Shown: in pieces, positions 9,013-16,749 of the stretch
Layout: each line of letters begins with the position of its first letter
Numbering within the stretch: position 1 is the first letter of the stretch
NCBI GenBank assembly: GCA_020832345.1
Contig: JAFIEY010000006.1
Location: 1-64,000, forward strand
DNA length: 64,000 nt
Source: Cryomorphaceae bacterium
Lineage (GTDB): Bacteria > Bacteroidota > Bacteroidia > Flavobacteriales > Schleiferiaceae
Direction: 5' to 3'
The notes under the pieces: generated by a model
What the model was told of the DNA's origin: nothing
The model's database searches: none
Seen by the model: only the letters and a program-made list of their open reading frames with translations
Position numbers and translations under genes: made by a program

Positions 9013-9455
9013 ATCTCTAATTTCTTGATTTTTGGTATCGGGCCATTGCAGTAGATTTTATGACAACTTATGCAAGTTTGAATCGAGGTGTTGTAGGCTT
9101 TTAAACGGTCATCACCTTCAGCTTTTGCCATTTCTTCCAATTGTCGCAAATATTCATGTGCAAGGGGTTCAAAAGCACCATTTGCCAATTCATCCGGACT
9201 AGTTGCATCTGCGGAAAGGATTTGACTAACCCAATCGGGTACGGGGGTAAGCGGCTCACCACTTTCAAGTTGCTGCTTCCATTCCGCGCTTAAATCATGA
9301 ACCTCGTGCATCAGGGCAGCCAACTCGGATTGCTGATACATTTGGGGTGCTTCCTTTGTCTCGGCCTTTTCCTCTTGCTTGGCGGGATTACAGTAGCTTA
9401 AACCATAAGCGCAAATACTGACTCCAAGAACGATAAATATTTTTTTGATATGCAT
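9009..9455 (-). CDS. Cytochrome c-like lipoprotein
   Basis: A 148-residue exported protein with a lipoprotein signal ending near Cys22 and one haem c binding motif CISCH at residues 128-132 near the C-terminus. The preceding helical region suggests a cytochrome c'/c556-like fold with the haem at the C-terminal end, but this is inferred from layout. Probable role is periplasmic electron transfer or a small-molecule sensor. It is translationally coupled to mnmD and 9 bp after the DUF4920 gene. Confidence 0.75.
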   Translation of the reverse strand: MHIKKIFIVLGVSICAYGLSYCNPAKQEEKAETKEAPQMYQQSELAALMHEVHDLSAEWKQQLESGEPLTPVPDWVSQILSADATSPDELANGAFEPLAHEYLRQLEEMAKAEGDDRLKAYNTSIQTCISCHKIYCNGPIPKIKKLEI

Positions 9456-9464
9456 AAGAAAGGA

Positions 9465-9965
9465 TTATTCAAGAATTACCCCATCAGCTAAAAAGGATAC
9501 TTTGACAGTGGGTTCGTTGATGGCATCGATTTCCTCTTGAGATTTTCCGGCATCAAAGGCTTTGTGTTTTAACCATTCTACACTTTGGGTGTCAACTTTG
9601 GCAATACCGTTTACAGTTGCCGTTCTGCCGTCTGCATTAAGTGGAACAAAAAATCCGTAATCTTTAAAACGGACGGTCATGTTTTGCCCATTCCCCAGGT
9701 CTATGTCCATCCAGCAGCCCTTTTTCTTACAAACGCCCAGAATTTCGCCGGTTACCTTTGCCTGTACGCTGTCGTTTTCGGCCAGCATTGCAATGAGGTT
9801 TGATGCGGGTATGGCACCGTCCATGGTCATGGAAGAATCTCCATAAACCTCTAAAGCAATGGTGTCAGTATCGACAATTTCTTCGTCTTTTTCTATTTCT
9901 TTATTGTTTCCACAAGAAACGATTAGTGTGGCAGCTGCAGCCAACAAAAGTGTTTTTAAAGTCAT
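9465..9965 (-). CDS. DUF4920 lipoprotein
   Basis: The start is placed at the Met giving MTLKTLLL, because it yields a clean lipoprotein signal ending at Cys18. The remaining protein has the DUF4920 core, including GVCKKKGCWMDI and a VRFKDYGFFVP strand. DUF4920 proteins are predicted periplasmic beta-barrel-like proteins of unknown function. The CKKKGC pair could form a disulfide or bind metal. It heads an operon with the cytochrome and mnmD and has a good promoter motif just upstream. Confidence 0.85.
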   Translation of the reverse strand: MTLKTLLLAAAATLIVSCGNNKEIEKDEEIVDTDTIALEVYGDSSMTMDGAIPASNLIAMLAENDSVQAKVTGEILGVCKKKGCWMDIDLGNGQNMTVRFKDYGFFVPLNADGRTATVNGIAKVDTQSVEWLKHKAFDAGKSQEEIDAINEPTVKVSFLADGVILE

Positions 9966-9989
9966 ATTGATTTGGTGAAATTTAGTCGG

Positions 9990-9997
9990 CAAATATA
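9990..9997 (-). promoter_or_regulatory. Bacteroidota -7 element ahead of the DUF4920 operon
   Basis: Minus-strand TATATTTG followed by GCC matches TAnnTTTG exactly and lies 24 bp upstream of the chosen DUF4920 ATG. An in-frame Met further upstream (9990-9992) overlaps this motif, which supports the shorter start. Confidence 0.6.
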
Positions 9998-10018
9998 CAT
10001 CGTTTCTACAAAAGGACG

Positions 10019-10525
10019 CTAATTACATGGATTGTCGTAAATAACTCCGGACATCTTGGTGCCATCGGTATCGAAAGTAATCCATTCTCCACACGGGTTT
10101 CTGTCACATCCCAAACAATTGCTAAACATGGCCGAACGCTTTGGCGCTTTCCCGTCGCTGTGAAAGGTCAACTCTTCCTGCAACTGTTTGGTGCGAGCGG
10201 GATCTTCATGATCGAGATTTGTATATTTATAGGTAATGCGTTTGGTCATTTTTCCACCACCATCGTAAAAGAAATGTTCCTCTACGGGTAAACTCAGGTT
10301 GCGAATATTACCAAAACTGCCTTCGTAGCGAACGTTTCCATCTGCATCTATGCGTTTTACGGTTCGGTGAAGAGAATCAGAATACGTACTGATTTCTCGG
10401 AGATTTTCCTTTTCTAAAAAGATGGTATCAGTATAGGAATCAAAGGCTTTGCCCGCTCCGCTTCGGTTACAATCACATGATACAGCTACAATCGAAATGG
10501 CAATTAGGATAAGAAAAATTCTCAT
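10019..10525 (-). CDS. Hypothetical lipoprotein
   Basis: A 168-residue protein with an N-terminal hydrophobic stretch and lipobox ending at Cys17 (VAVSC). The mature part is polar and beta-rich, with a pair of cysteines in NCLGCDRNPCGEW near the C-terminus. The pattern of short segments such as GNVRYEG and KMTKRITYKY recalls antitoxin-like MORN_2 repeats, but weakly. No function is assigned. Confidence 0.7.
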   Translation of the reverse strand: MRIFLILIAISIVAVSCDCNRSGAGKAFDSYTDTIFLEKENLREISTYSDSLHRTVKRIDADGNVRYEGSFGNIRNLSLPVEEHFFYDGGGKMTKRITYKYTNLDHEDPARTKQLQEELTFHSDGKAPKRSAMFSNCLGCDRNPCGEWITFDTDGTKMSGVIYDNPCN

Positions 10526-10791
10526 GGTGGGTAAAATTAAAATATGATCTAAAACTATTGGGTTTCAACAAGGGGTCAAATGTACAAATCAATTTTACCC
10601 GCCGTTCATCGAAAACTAAGGTTTTAACACATTGTAATAGAAATTCATTTCGGTGTTGTTTGGTAACTTGCGCCCGGAAATAATTTGGATAGACCTTGGA
10701 GATGCTTTTTACCAGTTAAAAAGACCAGACCCATTTAACTCTTCATGCGAACACTGATTTAAGCGTAAAAGAATTTAAAACTTACTGACTA
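10526..10791. other. Intergenic region between divergent genes, nothing recognised
   Basis: The 266 bp between the hypothetical lipoprotein and the DUF389 gene must hold both promoters, but no TAnnTTTG motif at a useful distance, no hairpin and no open reading frame with support was found. Confidence 0.5.
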
Positions 10792-12216
10792 ATGAGCGAG
10801 AAAAAATTTGGTTTTATTCCTAAGGTATTGTGGGAGAAGCTGACTTTGTCAATGCACAATCTTTTTGATTTGTCAGAGGACAAAGACGATGCTAAAATGG
10901 TAATGGCGGCAATTGAACGCTCAGTTGAATTTAGGGGAACTAATTTGTGGATTTTAATATTTGCCATTTTGGTTTGCTCGCTGGGTTTAAATGTCAACTC
11001 TACCGCGGTCATTATTGGTGCAATGCTTATTTCACCATTATTAGGTCCGATAATGGGATTGGGGCTGGGTGTGGCTACGTATAATTTTGAATTGGTTAAA
11101 AAAGCGTTTAAAAACTTCGGTATTGCAGTCGGTATATCGGTTTTGGCATCTGCCTTCTATTTTCTCATCAGTCCGCTCAGTGAAGCACAATCTGAATTAC
11201 TTGCGCGTACTACGCCAAATATCTACGATGTGTTTGTGGCCTTATTTGGTGGTTTAGCGGGTATTATTGCATTTACCAGGAAAGATAAAAACAGTACAGT
11301 AATTCCCGGTGTAGCCATTGCAACTGCGCTAATGCCACCGCTTTGTACTGCGGGGTACGGATTGGCTACCCTACAGTTTTCCTATTTTTTTGGTGCATTT
11401 TACCTGTTCTTTATCAACAGTGTTTTTATTTCTTTGGCGTCATTTCTCATTTTGCGGTTTTTAAAATTTCCGGTCAAAACTTTTGTCAATCCACAACGCG
11501 CCAAACAAGTTCGGCAAACCATTATCTTTTTGGTTACCATCACTGTTTTGCCGAGTATTTACCTCGGGGTTGGCATTATAAAGCGGTCGTACTTTGAGAG
11601 TAACGCCAACGCATTTTTAAACAAGGAAATGGATTTTCCCAGCGCACAGATTGTCACCAAAGAAATAAATTACGACAGCAAAAATCCGGTGATTAAAGTT
11701 ACCTACGTAGGCGCATTTATCGACAATGAGATGATTGAATTTGCCAAGAGTAAATTGGGGCAATATCGTTTGGAGAATGTGCAATTGCTTGTTAGACAGG
11801 GTTTAAAGCAAGATCAGTTTAATCCAGAAAGTATTAAATCTGGAGTTTTAGAGGATTTGGTTATTCGGTCGGAACGGGAAATAGAAAAGCTAAAAGCTGA
11901 GTTGGAACGTAAAGAACAGGAAATATCAGTGATGGGTCATGAGATGAAAATTTCTCGAGATGTTCAGCAGGAAGTTACAAGTATGTATCCGGCCATAAAG
12001 CGATTTGGATTGAGTAAGAGTTTGGTATATGAACAAAACGTAACCACGCCGGACACCATTTTCCTTGTCCGCATAGATTTATTGGAGGAAATGTCTGAAC
12101 GTGAAAAAGAACGACTAAAAAGTTTTCTGACGGCAAGACTTAAGCGTCATGAGGTTGAATTGGTTTTTAAACCTTTGTACAGACCAAATCCCAGTCGAGA
12201 ATGGGATCAACAATAA
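10792..12216 (+). CDS. DUF389 membrane protein
   Basis: A 474-residue protein. A soluble N-terminus is followed by several membrane helices (about residues 40-290) containing GAMLISPLLGPIMGLGLG, the signature of DUF389. The C-terminal third is soluble, with a predicted coiled coil around residues 350-390. Function is unknown. It overlaps the following exonuclease III gene by 16 bp. Confidence 0.85.
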   Translation: MSEKKFGFIPKVLWEKLTLSMHNLFDLSEDKDDAKMVMAAIERSVEFRGTNLWILIFAILVCSLGLNVNSTAVIIGAMLISPLLGPIMGLGLGVATYNFELVKKAFKNFGIAVGISVLASAFYFLISPLSEAQSELLARTTPNIYDVFVALFGGLAGIIAFTRKDKNSTVIPGVAIATALMPPLCTAGYGLATLQFSYFFGAFYLFFINSVFISLASFLILRFLKFPVKTFVNPQRAKQVRQTIIFLVTITVLPSIYLGVGIIKRSYFESNANAFLNKEMDFPSAQIVTKEINYDSKNPVIKVTYVGAFIDNEMIEFAKSKLGQYRLENVQLLVRQGLKQDQFNPESIKSGVLEDLVIRSEREIEKLKAELERKEQEISVMGHEMKISRDVQQEVTSMYPAIKRFGLSKSLVYEQNVTTPDTIFLVRIDLLEEMSEREKERLKSFLTARLKRHEVELVFKPLYRPNPSREWDQQ

Positions 12217-12971
12217 TTTCCTATAACGTAAATGGAATTCGTGCGGCCATTCGAAAAGGGCTGTTAGAGTGGCTTAAAGCTGCTCAACCCGATATTTTGT
12301 GTTTGCAAGAAATCAAAGCGGAAGCTTCGCAAATTCCCTTCGAAGCATTTGATGCTTTGGGTTACAATTGTCAGTGGTTTTCTGCCAAAAAAAAGGGTTA
12401 TAGTGGCGTGGCCATATTATCTAAAACCAAACCACTTTCGGCAGAGTCGGGTGTCAATATTCCTTATATAGATGAAGAAGGACGGATTTTGGTACATTAT
12501 TACACTGAATTTACCCTAATAAACGCATATTTTCCTTCGGGAAGTAATCCGGATCGACAAACTGTGAAAATGCGATTTTTGGAAGATTTTGAAAAAGAAA
12601 TACCCCGTTGGGAGCAAAAGGGAAAGCCGCTTATTATGCTCGGGGATTTTAATATTTGTCATCGTGCCATCGATATTCATGATCCCATTAGAAATGCCAA
12701 TACACCAGGTTTTTTACACGAAGAACGTGAATGGATAAGCGAATTAATCAACCGAGGATATGTCGATGCTTTTCGCGTTTTTCATCCCGATGAACCACAT
12801 CAGTATTCGTGGTGGAGTTATCGGGCAGGTGCCAGAAAAAACAATAAGGGATGGAGGATTGATTACGCCATAGTGAGTGAGTCATTGCGTGGGAAATTGA
12901 CCCGATGTGTACTCCTCAATCAGACAAAACATTCAGATCATTGTCCGGTTTTGCTGGAATTGGAAATATGA
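12201..12971 (+). CDS. xth: Exodeoxyribonuclease III / AP endonuclease
   Basis: A 256-residue protein of the exonuclease-endonuclease-phosphatase fold with all catalytic motifs: NVNGIRA at 9-15, LQEIK with Glu37, GDFN with Asp149 and Asn151, and SDHCPV near the C-terminus. It cleaves abasic sites in base excision repair, the step after a MutM-type glycosylase. The ATG lies inside the end of the DUF389 gene. Confidence 0.95.
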   Translation: MGSTIISYNVNGIRAAIRKGLLEWLKAAQPDILCLQEIKAEASQIPFEAFDALGYNCQWFSAKKKGYSGVAILSKTKPLSAESGVNIPYIDEEGRILVHYYTEFTLINAYFPSGSNPDRQTVKMRFLEDFEKEIPRWEQKGKPLIMLGDFNICHRAIDIHDPIRNANTPGFLHEEREWISELINRGYVDAFRVFHPDEPHQYSWWSYRAGARKNNKGWRIDYAIVSESLRGKLTRCVLLNQTKHSDHCPVLLELEI

Positions 12972-13065
12972 ATGTTCCGTAAAAACCCATGGTTAATCGT
13001 TTTGTGGTATAACTTCATGGCGTTATTCTCTTATCAGTGGATAAAAATATTGGTACTTTCTTTGC

Positions 13066-13073
13066 TATCTTTG
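13066..13073 (+). promoter_or_regulatory. Bacteroidota -7 element ahead of the thioredoxin-like gene
   Basis: TATCTTTG lies 24 bp upstream of the ATG at 13098. No convincing -33 box at 19-20 bp. Confidence 0.5.
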
Positions 13074-13097
13074 TAGTTTGATTAAAAACCACAATTC

Positions 13098-13628
13098 ATG
13101 AAAATTTTAAGTAGCGTTCTTTTCGTAATCATCAGTGTTTTTGCCCATGCACAGGTAAATTGGATTAGCTTTTCTGAGCTGGAAGCCGCGATAAAGGAAA
13201 AACCAAAGCCCATCATCGTCGATATGTACACCACTTGGTGCGGACCGTGCAAGATGATGGATAAAAACACTTTCCAAAACCCAAAAGTTGCCGCTTATAT
13301 CAACGAACATTTTTATGCTGTAAAATTTAATGCTGAGGGCAATGAGATAGTACATTTTAAAGGTAAAGAAATTAGAAATAAAAACTACGATCCCAATAAA
13401 GCGGGTAGAAACGCTACACATCCCTTTGCCGGTAATTTTGCAGTTGAAGGTCGTTTGGCTTACCCCACCACAGCTTATTTGTCACCTAATCTTGATATGA
13501 TAACCCAACCGATTCAAGGTTATTTGACACCAGATCGAATTGAACCCATTTTAAAGTTTTTTGGTTCCGGTGCGTATCTGGAAAAAACCTGGGATGAATT
13601 TCAAAAGACCTTTGTGGCCGAATGGTGA
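13098..13628 (+). CDS. Exported thioredoxin-like protein
   Basis: A 176-residue protein with a cleavable signal peptide ending near residue 18 (VFAHA) and a thioredoxin fold with active site WCGPC (Cys48, Cys51). An insertion of about 30 polar residues follows the second strand. It probably acts as a periplasmic disulfide reductase or isomerase; the partner is unknown. It has its own promoter motif and is followed by a bacilliredoxin gene. Confidence 0.88.
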   Translation: MKILSSVLFVIISVFAHAQVNWISFSELEAAIKEKPKPIIVDMYTTWCGPCKMMDKNTFQNPKVAAYINEHFYAVKFNAEGNEIVHFKGKEIRNKNYDPNKAGRNATHPFAGNFAVEGRLAYPTTAYLSPNLDMITQPIQGYLTPDRIEPILKFFGSGAYLEKTWDEFQKTFVAEW

Positions 13629-13718
13629 TTTTTTTGGTAAAAAATTAATCTACATTTACAAACCATATTGCAATACACATGTTGTAAACATGACGTATGG
13701 GAAACCATTTTTTACCTG

Positions 13719-13726
13719 TACTTTTG
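13719..13726 (+). promoter_or_regulatory. Bacteroidota -7 element ahead of the bacilliredoxin gene
   Basis: TACTTTTG lies 28 bp upstream of the ATG at 13755. Confidence 0.5.
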
Positions 13727-13754
13727 TGGTTTCAAAATTTAAAATAAAATCACC

Positions 13755-14168
13755 ATGTATCCAGAAGATATGATAGCGCCCATGCGGGCAGATTTAACCA
13801 ACGCAGGTTTTTCAGAAGCGCGAAGTGCAGAAGAAATGGAAAATGCCATTTCCTCTGAAGGTACCACCTTAGTGGTCATTAATTCCGTTTGTGGATGTGC
13901 GGCGGCAAATGCCAGGCCTGCTGCAAAGATGGCCGTGTCCCACGCTTTAAAACCAAGTCGGCTTGTCACAGCCTTTGCCGGAAACGATCGTGAAGCGGTT
14001 CAAAAAGCACGCGATTTGATGGCTCCATTTCCCCCGTCATCCCCGTGCATGGCATTGTTTAAGGATGGACAACTCGTTCACATGATTGAGCGCCATCACA
14101 TCGAGGGCAGACAAGCAGAACTCATTGCAGAAAACTTACAAGAAGCCTTTGAAGCACATTGCAATTAA
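13755..14168 (+). CDS. BrxA/BrxB family bacilliredoxin
   Basis: A 137-residue protein with the family opening MYPEDMIAPM and active site CGC (Cys46, Cys48) in NSVCGCAAANARP. In Firmicutes these proteins remove bacillithiol from S-bacillithiolated proteins. Whether this organism makes bacillithiol cannot be seen here. Length and conserved C-terminal block are normal. Confidence 0.92.
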   Translation: MYPEDMIAPMRADLTNAGFSEARSAEEMENAISSEGTTLVVINSVCGCAAANARPAAKMAVSHALKPSRLVTAFAGNDREAVQKARDLMAPFPPSSPCMALFKDGQLVHMIERHHIEGRQAELIAENLQEAFEAHCN

Positions 14169-14238
14169 GTATTACAAGTCAACCCAAACGGGAACTTAAC
14201 TATATTTTGAGATTTTTTAAACCATAATAAACGGTCCG

Positions 14239-15393
14239 TTGGTCAAGCGATTGAATCCTTTTTTTTCGTGGAAAATATTTTCCGGTCGTGCGCCGCAAAA
14301 CGGACCGCTGGTTATTAGTGGCCCGTGTAGTGCGGAAAGTGAGCAACAGCTATTGTCCACCGTAAGGGCCATTTCTTCGGAAAACAGAGTACACGCCATA
14401 CGGGCGGGAATTTGGAAACCACGCACGCGTCCCGATAGTTTTGAGGGCATTGGGGCGCCTGCGCTTTCCTGGTTAACCATGGCCGGAAAACAATCTGGTT
14501 TGCCAACCATGACTGAGGTAGCCAATGCACTTCATGTCGAACAGGCGCTAAATGCCGGAGTTGATATGCTTTGGATTGGCGCCCGCACCACAGTCAATCC
14601 ATTTTTTGTTCAGGAGATAGCGGATGCACTTAAAGGAGTCGATGTACCCGTTTTTGTAAAAAATCCCATCCATCCGGAAATTGGGCTTTGGCTGGGTGCC
14701 ATTGAAAGATTGGAGAAAGTTGGGATTGTGGATGTTGCAGCTATCCATCGAGGGTTTTATGCCCATAGAATCAATCCTTTTAGAAACGACCCAAAATGGG
14801 AGATGAGCATTGAGTTGCGGGCGGAAAGACCGGATATTCCCATTATTTGTGACCCTTCACATATAAGTGGTAAACGCGATTATATTGCCGAGGTATCGCA
14901 AACAGCCTTGGATTTACAGCTCGATGGTTTGATGATTGAATCTCATATCAATCCCGAAAAAGCCCTTAGCGATGCAGAGCAGCAATTAAGACCCCATCAA
15001 CTCAACCAAATTCTGAGTTCCTTAATCGTTCGGGATGAGGACATCACTGATGTGGCTACCGTACAGCGATTGGAACAACTTAGGGGCATTATCGACCAAA
15101 TAGACCAGCAATTGGTGGAAGTCATCGGTAGGCGCAAGGAAATTGTCGAACTGATAGGAGAGGTAAAAAAGGAAAATAATGTCGCTATTTTGCAGTTTCA
15201 TCGCTGGTTTGAGATTTTAAAGAACCGCACCGAACAGGCAGAGGCACTGGGCATAGACGGGCAATTCGTCAATGAGCTTTATCATTTAATCCACAAGTTT
15301 TCCATTGATATTCAGCAACAAATGATGGTCAAAAAGGAGTTTGGATCTATTTACTTGGGTGATCCGGAAGGCTCGTCTATTCAGCAACCTTAA
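14239..15393 (+). CDS. Bifunctional DAHP synthase / chorismate mutase
   Basis: A 384-residue fusion. Residues about 1-260 form a type I-beta DAHP synthase with GPCSAES near the N-terminus, KPRTRPDSFEG and CDPSHISG. Residues about 275-370 form an AroQ-type chorismate mutase. The pair catalyses the first step of the shikimate pathway and the branch to phenylalanine and tyrosine. The start is TTG at 14239: no ATG lies between the in-frame stop at 14218 and the conserved region. This unusual start could limit expression. Confidence 0.92.
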   Translation: MVKRLNPFFSWKIFSGRAPQNGPLVISGPCSAESEQQLLSTVRAISSENRVHAIRAGIWKPRTRPDSFEGIGAPALSWLTMAGKQSGLPTMTEVANALHVEQALNAGVDMLWIGARTTVNPFFVQEIADALKGVDVPVFVKNPIHPEIGLWLGAIERLEKVGIVDVAAIHRGFYAHRINPFRNDPKWEMSIELRAERPDIPIICDPSHISGKRDYIAEVSQTALDLQLDGLMIESHINPEKALSDAEQQLRPHQLNQILSSLIVRDEDITDVATVQRLEQLRGIIDQIDQQLVEVIGRRKEIVELIGEVKKENNVAILQFHRWFEILKNRTEQAEALGIDGQFVNELYHLIHKFSIDIQQQMMVKKEFGSIYLGDPEGSSIQQP

Positions 15394-15572
15394 AAGTCTC
15401 CTTTTTTAAAAAAGGACTTCAAATCCAGATGATTACTTCATGTTTTTACACCTCGGATTTATAGACAGCCACTAATTATATAAATTAAATACCTTTAAAT
15501 GTAAGTTTATATTGACGCATAGGATGGACTTTTGCATGTTGAAAATAATTTCAATATTAAATATCACCAAAT

Positions 15573-16649
15573 ATGTTGTCAAAAAAAATAATTACCGTTT
15601 TTGCCCTTGCTGCCGTTGGATTTATTGCTGGCTGTAATAAGGACGACGATTCAGGTAATGGTAAATCCGTTCATCCAAAAGTAGAATCAACTAGTCCGAG
15701 CGCGGATGAAACCAATGTAGCATTAAACAAAACCATTTCTGTAAATTTTAGTGAGGAAATGGATGCCTCTACAATCACCAGTAGTAGTTTTTCCGTAAAG
15801 AAAGGTAGTACAGTAGTTCCTGGAAGTGTTTCTTATTCCGGTAAAACTGCTTTGTTTGAGCCTTCCGTTGCGCTTGATGAAAACGCGGGTTATACCGTTA
15901 CGATTTCAACCAGTGTAAAAAATAAAAAGGGCGATGCCATGATCAAAAAAGAATCATGGGAATTTTCTACCGGAGTAAGTATGACGGGTATGGCAACGGT
16001 CAACCTCAGAGCTTCGGGTAATTACGTGATTTTAGCAAAAACCGCCATCAATAATATTCCTACCGCGGATATTACAGGTGATGTTGGTTTAAGTCCGGCA
16101 GCCACTTCATATATCACCGGATTTTCGCTGACCAATGCCACCGGTTACGCTACTTCTGCACAGGTTACCGGAAGAATTTACGCAGCCGATATGGCGCCGC
16201 CTACTTCTATTAATCTGGCTACTGCTGTAAACGATATGATATCTGCTTACAACGATGCAGCCGGTCGTTCTGTGCCTGATTTCACCGAATTGGGTAATGG
16301 AAACATTGGCGGAAAAACGTTGATTCCCGGATTATATAAATGGACCAGTACCGTTGTGGTGCCTACAAATTTTGTTGTTTCTGGTAGCGCTACCGATGTT
16401 TGGATTTTCCAGATAGCAGGAAACCTCTCTGTGGGTTCAGGTGTGAAAATGATTCTTAGCGGTGGCGCCAAACCTGAAAATATTTTCTGGCAGGTAGCTG
16501 GTGAGGTAGGTATTGGAACCACTTCGGAATTTAAAGGGGTACTTTTGTCTATGACTGGCATTACTTTAAACACCGGTGCTACACTTAATGGCCGCGCTTT
16601 AGCTCAATCGGCGGTAGTGTTGGATTCTAATATTATTACGCAACCATAA
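15573..16649 (+). CDS. Ice-binding (DUF3494) lipoprotein with an Ig-like domain
   Basis: A 358-residue lipoprotein: signal ending at Cys21 (FIAGC), then an acidic linker, a Big_5-type Ig-like domain (about 33-135, with VNFSEEMDAST) and a DUF3494 domain (about 140-358). The latter shows VILAKTAINN, ITGDVGLSP, a TELGNGNIGGKTL-GLY block and the closing NGRALAQSAVVLD, all typical of bacterial ice-binding proteins. These fold as a beta-helix that binds ice, inhibits recrystallisation or attaches cells to ice. Lipid anchoring favours a surface adhesin role here. It is monocistronic with its own terminator. Confidence 0.93.
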   Translation: MLSKKIITVFALAAVGFIAGCNKDDDSGNGKSVHPKVESTSPSADETNVALNKTISVNFSEEMDASTITSSSFSVKKGSTVVPGSVSYSGKTALFEPSVALDENAGYTVTISTSVKNKKGDAMIKKESWEFSTGVSMTGMATVNLRASGNYVILAKTAINNIPTADITGDVGLSPAATSYITGFSLTNATGYATSAQVTGRIYAADMAPPTSINLATAVNDMISAYNDAAGRSVPDFTELGNGNIGGKTLIPGLYKWTSTVVVPTNFVVSGSATDVWIFQIAGNLSVGSGVKMILSGGAKPENIFWQVAGEVGIGTTSEFKGVLLSMTGITLNTGATLNGRALAQSAVVLDSNIITQP

Positions 16650-16691
16650 GCCATGAGAATTTGGACTTTTCTATGAGGGTCTATTTAAAAT

Positions 16692-16729
16692 AAAAAAAAC
16701 CGCGAGTTTGATTACTCGCGGTTTTTTTT
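16692..16729. terminator. Bidirectional terminator between ice-binding and POT genes
   Basis: Stem ACCGCGAGT/ACTCGCGGT (16699-16707 with 16714-16722) flanked by A and T runs, so it can end transcripts from both convergent genes. Confidence 0.9.
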
Positions 16730-16749
16730 ATTTTACGATTCGTGGGTTT

